A stretch of DNA of 22,354 nucleotides from positions 1 to 22,354 of the forward strand of contig CATVTM010000034.1 in assembly GCA_958346935.1 (NCBI GenBank). The letters are read 5' to 3'. This DNA comes from an uncultured Collinsella sp. Lineage in GTDB: Bacteria > Actinomycetota > Coriobacteriia > Coriobacteriales > Coriobacteriaceae. This document shows positions 15,291 through 22,354 of this stretch, one piece after another (the first letter of the stretch is position 1; each line of letters begins with the position of its first letter). Position numbers and translations under genes: made by a program. The notes below the pieces were generated by a model. The model was not told where the DNA came from. It did not search any database and was given only the letters and a program-made list of their open reading frames with translations.

Positions 15291-15590
15291 CGTTTTAAAA
15301 CGGGACAAGTATACCCGTCAACATATATCGACTCAGTCGCATTTTTCATGCGCACCCAGGCGTTGCCGTTTGGCGAATAATAGCCGCCCACAGCATGTGC
15401 GCCCATATATAATTGTGCATTGTTGTCTATACTACTCAGCTGTTATCAACAGCAAACATTAGCCGGCAAAGTAACTCAACAACGCAGCAAGGCGGGGGCC
15501 TGGATACACGCAAGGCGCCGAGCAACGACGCGTGTACACTACGAGCTCGCCCGACGCCATCCGCCCCGACCTCAGAAAGCTGCTTACAAC
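15291..15590. promoter_or_regulatory. Divergent promoter region between patatin and GGDEF-EAL genes
   Basis: About 320 noncoding bases. Seen: a 12-base palindrome CGTTTTAAAACG (15291-15302) near the patatin start; TATACT on the minus strand (15309-15314) as a possible patatin -10; a consensus TATAAT on the plus strand (15408-15413) and a second TATACT (15428-15433) as possible -10 boxes for the GGDEF gene; and the inverted repeat GCTGTT-ATC-AACAGC (15439-15453) just downstream. No clear -35 partners were found. Nothing else was recognised from 15454 to 15590. Confidence 0.4.
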
Positions 15591-17825
15591 ATGGACACCG
15601 CCAGCAATTACACCGAAACGCTCGAAAAGACCGTCCGTGACCTTCTCGAGCGTCAGGATGATCTGATTAGGACGGCCTTTACCGACCAGCTCACCGGACT
15701 TGGCAACCGCGGCGGCTTTGCCCGTTCCCTAGAGGAAATCTGGGAGCAGGAACTGCCCGTGACCATGGCGTTTATCGACATCGATAACCTTAAGCACTGC
15801 AACGACGTCTTTGGGCATGACGAGGGCAACCGCTATATCTTGCAGGTAAGTCTCTATCTCAAGCTGTATATGAAAGTGGACGAGGCGGCGTTTCGCATAG
15901 GCGGCGACGAGTTTGCCATCCTGTCTACGATTGCGACCGAGGACGACCTCGCCGAGCGCCTGGAACACTGCCGAACGGTCCTACTCAAAAACAACGATTC
16001 CGAGATGCCTCACTCGTTTAGCTACGGAGTGTCGCACGCCGACCCCGCCCTGGGTGAAGTCTCCAATCGCATGACACTCGATGCCGACCATCGCATGTAC
16101 GACTACAAGCTACGCCATGCCATGCATCTTGATCGACGCAATATCGCGCAAGTCCACACCGACGACTTCGAAATAAGCGATCGCGTTTTTGACGCCTTTT
16201 CGATGCTCAACGAAGGCCGTTATTGCTTTATCGAGAACTTGGACAAACATCGCACCCTATGGTCACAAGGCGCCCTGCGCGATCTCGGTCTTCCTTCTGA
16301 GCATGTAGACAACTGCCACGATTACTGGAAAACGCGCGTCCACCCCGATGACCTTGAGGCCTACATCAACGACATCGACCAAATCTATAATGGCTCCAAA
16401 CACCGCCGCGTCATGCAGTACCGCATGCGCAATGCCGCGGGCGACTACGTCCTCTGCCGCGCTCGCGGGTTTCGCATCGACGGCGACGGAAATACCCCCT
16501 CGCTCTATGTCGGCGAACTTGTTAACCACTCACTCGCCGAGACCGTCGACGCCGCCACGGGCCTCGGAACGCAACGTATGCTGATCAACGCTATCGATGC
16601 CTGCCGTCGCGACCATTGCGAGACAGGGCTTATAGCGGTCCGCGTTTGTGGCACGGCAAAGTTCAACGAGCTCTACGGGGCCGAGGCTGTCGACAACATG
16701 CTCGCCGAATACGCAGGCCGCATGTTATCGATCACCCGCGGCAGAAGTCGCGTCTTCCGCTCGCGAAACGCCCAGTTCGTCGTGCTCAGCAACGATCTGG
16801 ACCACGAGGCATTCGAGCAACTGACCCATCATCTTAAAGAGGCCGTTTTCGCTCCTGTTCGAATCGCGAACGACACCATTACCCCCGTCTGTCTTGTCGT
16901 CCCGGCCTTTTACGAGCGCTTAATCAATCAAGCGACCGCTGTTTTAGGCGAACTCGACCGTCGCCTTCGCACGGCCGGTGGACTTGTTCCCAACGACAGC
17001 CTCCCCATACCCGAAATCGAACGCAAGAGCGCAATCGCCGAACGCATCGACACGCTCACCGGCCTCTACCGCCCCAGCGAGTTTATGCGGCGCGCCAACG
17101 CATTCCTCGAGGCAAGGCGCGACGGCACCTGGTGCATCGCCACGGTCGACATGGGCCACATGCGCCTGTTTAATGAATGGCACGGCCAGGCCGAGGGCGA
17201 CCGCGTACTCGCCGATGTGGGCACGGTCCTCAAGGACATCGAGAATGCCGATATGGGCGTCGCAGGGTACTGGGGCCAAGATGACTTTTGCGTGCTCATC
17301 CCCTTTAAGCACATCACCGTCCATCAAATCTACAACCGCGTTCGCGAGGCCGTAGCCAGGCATGATGACGGCGTAGGTTTCTGGCCGTCCATGGGCGTTT
17401 ACCCCATCGACTCCAATGAGGAAATCACCATCGATGCGCAGGCTAAGGCAATGTTTACCAATCGACGCGCCAAAAACGACTTCAAGGAGCGCATTGCCAT
17501 TTTCTGCCCCACGGAGTACGAGCGCGAAGTCGCGTTCCACCGTACCCTCACCGAGTTCCAGTACGCGCTCTCAGATGGTCGTATTACCTACCACTTGCAG
17601 CCCCAGGTCGATATGGAAACCGGTCAGATTATTGGCGCCGAAGCGCTCACCCGCTGGATTGACAAGGACGGCTCTCTCATTTCGCCCGCAACGTTTATCC
17701 CGGCGCTCGAGGAAAGCGGCTTTGTGGTGACGCTCGACAAGTACATTTGGCAGGGTGTCGCCTCGTGGCTGCGCGAGCGCATCGATCGAGGACTTTGCGT
17801 GGTTCCGGTCTCGCTTAATGTGTAG
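15591..17825 (+). CDS. GGDEF-PAS-GGDEF*-GGDEF*-EAL(truncated) cyclic-di-GMP protein, cut by an in-frame amber codon
   Basis: A 744-residue product if the TAG at codon 745 stops translation. Order: short helical N-terminus; GGDEF domain with intact IGGDEF (104-108) and FIDIDNLKHCND, so probably an active diguanylate cyclase; a PAS_3-like sensor (WSQGALRDLGLP to VLCRARGF, about 220-310); a second GGDEF-like domain with the motif decayed to RNAQF (392-396); a third with GQDDF (562-566); then the EAL domain start, with EAL at 684-686 followed by TRW. The stop falls immediately after the metal-binding Asn743-Val744 of the NxS motif. No RxxD inhibitory site is seen before the first GGDEF. Start: the ATG at 15591, with only a weak ribosome site (AGAAAG); the 57 upstream in-frame codons look noncoding. 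No membrane segments. Confidence 0.85.
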   Translation: MDTASNYTETLEKTVRDLLERQDDLIRTAFTDQLTGLGNRGGFARSLEEIWEQELPVTMAFIDIDNLKHCNDVFGHDEGNRYILQVSLYLKLYMKVDEAAFRIGGDEFAILSTIATEDDLAERLEHCRTVLLKNNDSEMPHSFSYGVSHADPALGEVSNRMTLDADHRMYDYKLRHAMHLDRRNIAQVHTDDFEISDRVFDAFSMLNEGRYCFIENLDKHRTLWSQGALRDLGLPSEHVDNCHDYWKTRVHPDDLEAYINDIDQIYNGSKHRRVMQYRMRNAAGDYVLCRARGFRIDGDGNTPSLYVGELVNHSLAETVDAATGLGTQRMLINAIDACRRDHCETGLIAVRVCGTAKFNELYGAEAVDNMLAEYAGRMLSITRGRSRVFRSRNAQFVVLSNDLDHEAFEQLTHHLKEAVFAPVRIANDTITPVCLVVPAFYERLINQATAVLGELDRRLRTAGGLVPNDSLPIPEIERKSAIAERIDTLTGLYRPSEFMRRANAFLEARRDGTWCIATVDMGHMRLFNEWHGQAEGDRVLADVGTVLKDIENADMGVAGYWGQDDFCVLIPFKHITVHQIYNRVREAVARHDDGVGFWPSMGVYPIDSNEEITIDAQAKAMFTNRRAKNDFKERIAIFCPTEYEREVAFHRTLTEFQYALSDGRITYHLQPQVDMETGQIIGAEALTRWIDKDGSLISPATFIPALEESGFVVTLDKYIWQGVASWLRERIDRGLCVVPVSLNV

Positions 17826-18308
17826 CGCGTGGATATCCTTGCCTGCGACGTTGCCGAACATATGGAGGCGCTCGCCGCCCAATACAACCTACCGCCCGAG
17901 CTCATGCGTATCGAGATCACCGAGACGGCTTATACGGGGGAGTCCGAGGCCGTGGACAAACTGACAGCCGACCTGCACACCCGCGGCTTCTCGACCTATA
18001 TGGACGATTTTGGCACCGGCCAGTCCACGCTCGCGATGCTCAAGAACGTCAACGTCGACGTCATCAAGCTCGACCGCACCTTTGTGCCCACCGACCGCGA
18101 TCAAGGCCGCAGCGCGCAGATCGTGTCATCGATGCTCGAGATGGCGCAGTCGCTCCATCTGCCCGTCGTGGTCGAAGGCGTCGAGACAAATGAGCAGGCA
18201 AACATACTACGCCACATGGGCGCCCGCTACGCTCAGGGCTTCCTCTACTACCGCCCCATGCCGGCGAATGATTTTGAGGCATTGCTCGATGGTGGCAAAA
18301 ACAACTGA
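17826..18308 (+). pseudogene. Remainder of the EAL phosphodiesterase domain beyond the amber codon
   Basis: This stretch continues in the same frame as the preceding gene and completes its EAL domain. Visible are RIEITETAYTG, MDDFGTGQSTL, VIKLDRTFV, VVEGVETNEQ and QGFLYYRP, which carry the Glu, Asp-Asp, Lys and Glu residues needed for c-di-GMP hydrolysis. It has no ribosome site, and its only early candidate start is the GTG at 17829. It is therefore not a separate gene but a part lost unless TAG is read through. The usual residue at the stop position in NVS motifs is Ser; TCG to TAG is a single change. No other frameshift or stop is present, so the lesion is recent, an assembly or read error, or tolerated. 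Confidence 0.85.
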
Positions 18309-18338
18309 TACGCTCGCGCGCAAAACACCACCGCCGAA

Positions 18339-18354
18339 GGGGACATTTGTCTCC
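18339..18354. repeat. Short GGGGACA palindrome, possible REP fragment
   Basis: GGGGACATTTGTCTCC is a near-perfect palindrome (one G-T pair) and shares the GGGACA end of the inverted repeat at 12149-12230. It may be a solo REP-like unit. It lies in the 127-base spacer between the two c-di-GMP genes. Confidence 0.35.
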
Positions 18355-18366
18355 ATTAGCTAACTT

Positions 18367-18397
18367 ATATCCCCAATTCAAACCGAATTGGGGATAT
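18367..18397. promoter_or_regulatory. Perfect 13-base inverted repeat ahead of the second GGDEF gene
   Basis: ATATCCCCAATTC and GAATTGGGGATAT flank a five-base loop (AAACC). There is no T-tract after it on the plus strand, and its right arm runs into TATGAT (18395-18400), a good -10 box. An operator or a terminator-like hairpin are both possible. The gene start is 39 bases downstream. Confidence 0.45.
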
Positions 18398-18435
18398 GAT
18401 ACAAACCGTTGTTCTGCCCAAGGAGGTTATTCATC

Positions 18436-19965
18436 ATGAACGAGTCATATCGCTTGGGCGAGCAATCGATTATTGCCTATCTTCAGCGACTTGCGAATGG
18501 TGTCTCGACCGCCGAACTCGATGTTTCCGTGCTGCCTGCTGAGCTACGCGCCGTTGGTGAGCAACTGCAAAAGACGCATGCCATCCTGCAACAAGAGCGC
18601 CAGCTGCTTGAGTGCAACGCCTATATCGATCCGCTCACCAACTTGGACAACCGTGGCGGACTCGACCGTCACGTCGATCAACTCTGGCGCAAAGGCATCC
18701 CCTTCACCTGCGCCTATATCGACATCGACCACCTCAAGCATTGCAACGATACGTTTGGCCACGCCGAGGGCAACCGCTACATTCTGGGCATCTGCCGCGT
18801 GCTCACCGAAACAATGAAGCACGATGATCTGCTGTTCCGTATCGGCGGAGACGAATTTGTACTCGTGTCTCCTACGGTAGACGAAGCCGAGCTCGAGCGG
18901 CGCCTGGAGCGGACGCGCAGCGATCTTATCGAGGCAACATCGGACGGCAAAGCGCCCATGATCGCGAGCTTTAGTTTTGGCTGCTCGCGCGTCGACCCGC
19001 TTGCTGGCGATACGCATCGCCAGACGGTCATGGACGCCGACCGAAAAATGTATCGCTACAAGCTCATGCACCGCGTGCAGCAACCGAAAGAAGACAACGC
19101 GTCGCAACGCCCGATCGCCGATCAGCTTCCCTGCAACGACCGCGTGTTCCAAGCGATCTCCATGAGCTCCGAGACGCGCTATCCGTTTATCCTTAACCTC
19201 GATACCGGCGAATCGCAATGGTCGGTTAATGCCGTGCGCGATTTTGACCTGCCCTCGCAACACCCCTACAACTCTGTCGACATGTGGCTTGCCCGCGTTC
19301 ACCCCGAAGACCGCGACAATGTACGCACCGAGCTCGATATGGTGCTAAACGGCACGTGGCACTTCCATTACATGCAGTATCGCGTCATAGACGCCACCGG
19401 AAAATACGTGCTTTGTGACTGTACGGGCTACCGCCTGGACGCCACCGATACCGAGCCCAACATGTATGTGGGCATTATCATCAACCGAAGCTTGGCAGAT
19501 ACGACCGATTCCGTGACCGGCTTGGGCGATATCCACGCCCTGGTCAACGCCATTGGCGAGATGCATCGCGTGGCGTACGAGGTGGGCTTTGTCGCCATTA
19601 AAATTGACGATATCGCTCAGGTCAATGCCCGCTTTGGCTTTGATGCGGGTGACCGTGTTTTGGCCGAAAGCGCCGCCTGCCTCATGGACTGCTCACGCGG
19701 CAAGGGTTGCCTGTTCCGCTCAACCGGACCGATGTTCGTGGCGCTTTTCGATAACCTCGATCCCCAGGAAACCAACCAGATCGCCGACGAGATCAAGCGG
19801 TCCTTAGGCTCGCCCGTGCTCATCGGCTCGCTTGAGTACCTGCCGCCTATGCGCGTGGCAACGCTTCATCTAGACAGCGTCGACCGCCAGCCCGTCTCCA
19901 TCCTAAACGAGCTGAAGACACTGCTCGCCGAGGCCGTGCAGGTGCCGGGTACCAAGTTGGATTAA
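18436..19965 (+). CDS. GGDEF-PAS-degenerate GGDEF protein (probable diguanylate cyclase)
   Basis: A 509-residue cytoplasmic protein, predicted to make c-di-GMP from two GTP. A helical N-terminus (about 1-60; LPAELRAVGEQLQKTHAILQ) leads into GGDEF domain 1 with YIDIDHLKHCNDTFGH and intact IGGDEF (137-141). A PAS_3-like segment follows (SQWSVNAVRDFDLP, RVHPEDRDNV, MQYRVIDATGKYVLCDCTGYRLD). A second GGDEF-like domain (TGLGDIHALVNAI) has lost the motif (RSTGPMF). It is a paralogue of the N-terminal two thirds of the preceding gene but ends before the third GGDEF and EAL. Start: the ATG at 18436 with AGGAGG nine bases upstream. An RxxD inhibitory site is not seen at the usual place. Input signal to the PAS domain unknown. 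Confidence 0.87.
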   Translation: MNESYRLGEQSIIAYLQRLANGVSTAELDVSVLPAELRAVGEQLQKTHAILQQERQLLECNAYIDPLTNLDNRGGLDRHVDQLWRKGIPFTCAYIDIDHLKHCNDTFGHAEGNRYILGICRVLTETMKHDDLLFRIGGDEFVLVSPTVDEAELERRLERTRSDLIEATSDGKAPMIASFSFGCSRVDPLAGDTHRQTVMDADRKMYRYKLMHRVQQPKEDNASQRPIADQLPCNDRVFQAISMSSETRYPFILNLDTGESQWSVNAVRDFDLPSQHPYNSVDMWLARVHPEDRDNVRTELDMVLNGTWHFHYMQYRVIDATGKYVLCDCTGYRLDATDTEPNMYVGIIINRSLADTTDSVTGLGDIHALVNAIGEMHRVAYEVGFVAIKIDDIAQVNARFGFDAGDRVLAESAACLMDCSRGKGCLFRSTGPMFVALFDNLDPQETNQIADEIKRSLGSPVLIGSLEYLPPMRVATLHLDSVDRQPVSILNELKTLLAEAVQVPGTKLD

Positions 19966-20010
19966 CGGCACGGGTCGCGGCGCGCATCGCCTGCCCCATC
20001 ATGAGATAAT

Positions 20011-20038
20011 CCTCTGCAGAAGTCACCGACAGCAGAGG
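20011..20038 (+). promoter_or_regulatory. Leader hairpin overlapping the flavoprotein ribosome site
   Basis: CCTCTGC (20011-20017) pairs with GCAGAGG (20032-20038) across 14 bases. The right arm contains the first bases of the AGAGGGAG ribosome site. A -10-like GATAAT (20005-20010) lies immediately upstream, so the hairpin would sit near the 5' end of the transcript. Confidence 0.35.
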
Positions 20039-20047
20039 GAGTTTGTG

Positions 20048-20671
20048 ATGAAGGTTCTTTTAGTCAACGGCAGCCCCAAGGCAAATGGCAACACCGCTCG
20101 TGCGCTCGCCGAGATCGCCGAGCAACTTAAAGCCGAGGGCATCGACAGTGAAGTGTTCCAGCTGGGTGCCAAGCCCATTCGCGACTGTATCGGCTGCGGC
20201 CAGTGCGGCAAGCTTGATGGGCGCTGCACCTTCGACGACGATGTGGTGAACGAGCTTATCGCTGCCGCCGAGCAGGCAGATGGTTTTGTCTTTGGCTCAC
20301 CCGTCTACTATGCGCACCCCAGCGGACGCATCCTTTCGGCCCTCGATCGCGCCTTCTATGCAGGCGGGCATGCCTTTGAGCACAAACCCGGCGCCGCGGT
20401 CGCCGTCGCCCGTCGCGGCGGCACCTCGACCACCTTCGATGTGCTCAACAAGTACTTCACCATTAAGCAAATGCCCGTAGTTGCCTCCACCTACTGGAAC
20501 AACGTGTTTGGCCGCGTGCCCGGCGACGCCGATGGGGATGCCGAGGGCCTTGCCACCATGCGAAACATCGGCAAAAACATGGCCTGGCTCCTGCGCTGTA
20601 TCGAGGCAGGACAGGCCGCCGGTATCAACGCACCCGGGGCAGATCGCGCAACGACCAACTTCATTCGATAG
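20048..20671 (+). CDS. Iron-sulfur flavoprotein, NADPH-dependent FMN reductase-like family
   Basis: A 207-residue flavodoxin-fold redox protein. The FMN phosphate loop NGSPKANGNT lies at 7-16. A compact cluster motif, Cys47-x2-Cys50-x2-Cys53-x6-Cys60 (CIGCGQC...C), is like the [4Fe-4S] site of iron-sulfur flavoproteins. FGSPVYYAHPSGRILSALDRAFY is the second flavin-contact segment. Such proteins transfer electrons between ferredoxin-type donors and small acceptors, including quinones and oxygen species in anaerobes. Start: the ATG at 20048 with AGAGGGAG six bases upstream, preferred over the GTG just before it. The ArsC-fold gene begins 13 bases past the stop, so the two are probably one operon. 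Confidence 0.87.
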   Translation: MKVLLVNGSPKANGNTARALAEIAEQLKAEGIDSEVFQLGAKPIRDCIGCGQCGKLDGRCTFDDDVVNELIAAAEQADGFVFGSPVYYAHPSGRILSALDRAFYAGGHAFEHKPGAAVAVARRGGTSTTFDVLNKYFTIKQMPVVASTYWNNVFGRVPGDADGDAEGLATMRNIGKNMAWLLRCIEAGQAAGINAPGADRATTNFIR

Positions 20672-20683
20672 AGCGGCGGGACC

Positions 20684-21025
20684 ATGAATATTCAAATCTT
20701 CGGCACCAAAAAGTCCTTTGATACCAAGAAGGCCCAACGCTATTTTAAGGAGCGCCGCATTAAGGTGCAGTTTATTGACCTTAAGGAAAAGGAGATGAGC
20801 AAGGGCGAGCTCACGAGCGTGATGCAGGCGGTCGGCGGCATCGACAAGCTACTCAACCCCAAGGCCAAGGACGAGGAGACGCTCGCGCTCATCCAGCACC
20901 TCACCCCCAGCCAGCGCTTTGACAAGCTGCTCGAGAACCAGCAGGTTCTCGCCGAACCCATCGTGCGCAACGGCAAAAAGGCCACCGTCGGTTATTGCCC
21001 CGATGTATGGGGAGCCTGGGAGTAG
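20684..21025 (+). CDS. ArsC/Spx-fold protein lacking the redox cysteines
   Basis: A 113-residue thioredoxin-fold protein of the ArsC/Spx/YffB family: FGTKKSFDTKKAQRYFKERRIKVQFIDLKEKEMSKGEL at the N-terminus, GGIDKLLNPKAKD in the middle and EPIVRNGKKATVGYCPDVW near the end. Relatives have CxxC or a single Cys in the first loop; here these positions are Ser11 and Thr14, so arsenate reduction or Spx-type redox sensing by these cysteines is not expected. The only cysteine is in VGYCPD near the C-terminus. Start: the ATG at 20684 with a CGGCGGGA-type ribosome site. It directly follows the iron-sulfur flavoprotein. Function unknown; a binding or adaptor role, or a glutathione/thiol-independent activity, is conceivable. 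Confidence 0.83.
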   Translation: MNIQIFGTKKSFDTKKAQRYFKERRIKVQFIDLKEKEMSKGELTSVMQAVGGIDKLLNPKAKDEETLALIQHLTPSQRFDKLLENQQVLAEPIVRNGKKATVGYCPDVWGAWE

Positions 21026-21111
21026 CTTGTGTTATTTGCCGGCTCGTGGGTATAAGAGCAGGCGTTTGGCATAAGATTCAACTGTAAGCCATGTCTAACA
21101 AAGGAGGGCAC

Positions 21112-22242
21112 ATGCCCAACAAACCCGTGAAGATCATCATGCTTACCGGATACCTCGGTGCCGGCAAGACCACGCTGCTCAACCACATCCTCGCTAACGA
21201 CGGCGGCATCCGCGCCGCCGTGATCGTCAACGATATCGGCGAGATCAATGTCGACGCCAGCCTCATCGCCGACGGCGGCCTTTCCGAGACCGACGACCTC
21301 ATCCCGCTCACCAACGGCTGCATCTGCTGCACGCTTTCGGATGACCTGGCCAACCAGCTGCAGGGCATCGCCGATTCGGGCGACTTCGATTACATCATCA
21401 TCGAGGCCTCGGGCATTTGCGAGCCCATCCCCATCGCCTACACCATCTCGAGCTTCTGCGACGCGGCCAAGGTGGGCGGCGAACCCAAGCTCGCGCTCGA
21501 CAACATCGTGGCCGTGGTCGACTGCGCCCGCATGTACGACGAGTTCAACGGCGGTCGCGACCTGCTGGCCGAGGATATCGACGAGGACGACATCGAAAGC
21601 CTGCTCATCCAGCAGATCGAGTTCTGCTCCACGCTCGTCCTCAACAAGACCGACACCGTCACGCCCGAGCAGATCGCCGAGCTCAAGGCCATCGTGCGCA
21701 GCCTGCAGAAGGATGCCGTGATTGTCGAGGCCAAAAACGGCGAGGTCCCCATGGAGGAGCTGCTCGACACCGACCGCTTCGACTTTATGCGCGCCTACAA
21801 CTCTGCCGCCTGGATCGAGGCCATGGAGCATCCCGAGGAGCACGACGACCCCGAGGTGCTCGAGTACGACATCGAGACCTTTGTGTACTCGCGCCGCAAG
21901 CCGTTTGACCTGCAGAAGTTCACCAATTTTGTTGAGCAGGAGTGGCCCGACGAGGTCATCCGCGTCAAGGGTCCTCTGTGGCAGACCGGCGATCCGGACA
22001 TGTGCTACATGTTTGAGCAGGCCGGCCACCAGATGCGCCTGATGGAGAACGGTCTGTTTGTCGATTCGGCGCCCGAGGGCGAGAAGCAGAAGATCATCGA
22101 CGAGAACCCCGAGATCATGCAGATTTGGGACGACGAGACGGGCGACCGCATGACGAGCCTGTGCATCATCGGCCGTCACATGGACAAGGATGCGCTCATC
22201 GCCTCCCTCGATGCCTGCCTGACCGACTGGCACCGCGCCTAG
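21112..22242 (+). CDS. G3E-family GTPase, COG0523 (CobW/YeiR-like) putative metallochaperone
   Basis: A 376-residue SIMIBI-class GTPase thought to deliver zinc or another metal to target proteins. Walker A is GYLGAGKT (13-20). The metal-binding CxCC is GCICCTL (Cys70, Cys72, Cys73). EASGIC follows the switch region and NKTD gives guanine specificity. The C-terminal CobW_C-like half (about 250-376; VFRV-type RVKGPLWQ) is present, with no His-rich tail, so it is more like YeiR/YciC than CobW proper. Start: the ATG at 21112 with AAAGGAGG upstream; the ATG at 21091 has no ribosome site. No Zur-type operator or B12 element was recognised in the 86-base spacer, so the metal is undetermined. Confidence 0.88.
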   Translation: MPNKPVKIIMLTGYLGAGKTTLLNHILANDGGIRAAVIVNDIGEINVDASLIADGGLSETDDLIPLTNGCICCTLSDDLANQLQGIADSGDFDYIIIEASGICEPIPIAYTISSFCDAAKVGGEPKLALDNIVAVVDCARMYDEFNGGRDLLAEDIDEDDIESLLIQQIEFCSTLVLNKTDTVTPEQIAELKAIVRSLQKDAVIVEAKNGEVPMEELLDTDRFDFMRAYNSAAWIEAMEHPEEHDDPEVLEYDIETFVYSRRKPFDLQKFTNFVEQEWPDEVIRVKGPLWQTGDPDMCYMFEQAGHQMRLMENGLFVDSAPEGEKQKIIDENPEIMQIWDDETGDRMTSLCIIGRHMDKDALIASLDACLTDWHRA

Positions 22243-22306
22243 GTGTATTGAAGCGGATTTTCCGCCTGCGTAACCGCCAAACCACCACGAAGGTGCCTAT
22301 GAACTG

Positions 22307-22343
22307 CCTCCCATTTCTTGGACATCGGGAAATGGGAGGTTTT
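22307..22343 (+). terminator. Hairpin after the G3E GTPase gene, overlapping a ribosome site
   Basis: CCTCCCATTTC pairs perfectly with GAAATGGGAGG across an 11-base loop and is followed by TTTT. It looks like the terminator of the GTPase gene. Its right arm also holds GGGAGG at the right distance from ATGAGTATA at 22346, which could open the next gene beyond the window. Confidence 0.6.
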
Positions 22344-22345
22344 CC

Positions 22346-22354
22346 ATGAGTATA
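22346..22354 (+). CDS. Possible start of the next gene (3 codons visible)
   Basis: ATG AGT ATA preceded by GGGAGG at six bases. Too little is visible to name it. The ribosome site lies inside the hairpin arm at 22329-22339. Confidence 0.2.

Noticed and set aside
17829..18308. The EAL remainder as an independent gene starting at GTG 17829
   Set aside because: It has no ribosome site, it begins in the middle of an EAL domain, and it is in frame with the upstream gene.
1..22354. tRNA genes, CRISPR arrays, insertion sequences or prophage genes
   Set aside because: I saw no tRNA-like T-loop with partner stems, no regularly spaced repeats, and no transposase, integrase or phage structural motif in any frame.

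Overview
The window looks like chromosomal DNA from a Collinsella-type gut actinomycete (Coriobacteriia). This is inferred from GC-rich codon use, a bile salt hydrolase, LAxTG-anchored surface proteins and the overall gene mix. It was not confirmed by any search. Almost all of it is coding. There is no tRNA, rRNA, CRISPR array, phage gene or transposase.

Left part (1-2630): a bile salt hydrolase cut by the window edge (minus), a small peptide deformylase whose HExDH motif reads HMIDH (minus), and a divergent AzgA-type guanine/hypoxanthine permease ending in a strong terminator. Next (2771-6605) come two tandem paralogous secreted proteins. Each has a long signal peptide, a beta-helix-like repeat domain, a Pro/Lys/Glu-rich linker and a C-terminal LAATG sorting signal. 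The spacer between them still carries the last codons of the purine permease and a copy of its terminator, so the pair arose from a tandem duplication of about 2.04 kb with its left end inside the permease gene.

Middle part (6663-12100): a small esterase (plus) faces a uracil-permease-type NCS2 transporter (minus) across a shared bidirectional terminator. Upstream on the minus strand are a MetE-like (YxjG-type) methyltransferase, a LysR regulator and a HAD hydrolase. HAD and LysR are only 10 nt apart. The LysR-MetE spacer has two clean inverted repeats suited to a LysR operator.

Right part (12149-22354): a REP-like inverted repeat precedes a TPP riboswitch with an intrinsic terminator, controlling thiM - thiamine-binding protein - thiE. 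These are salvage genes, and no de novo thiamine genes are visible. A patatin-like phospholipase (minus) follows. Next are two related cyclic-di-GMP signalling genes. The first (GGDEF-PAS-GGDEF*-GGDEF*-EAL, where * marks a degenerate domain) is split by an in-frame TAG inside the EAL domain. The second is a shorter GGDEF-PAS-GGDEF* paralogue. The window closes with an iron-sulfur flavoprotein, an ArsC/Spx-fold protein without its cysteines, and a COG0523 (CobW-like) G3E GTPase.

The functional themes are nucleobase uptake, thiamine and methionine metabolism, host-surface and bile interaction, and c-di-GMP signalling. The strongest anomalies are the duplication scar, the amber codon in the EAL domain, and two enzymes (deformylase, ArsC-like) lacking their key catalytic residue.
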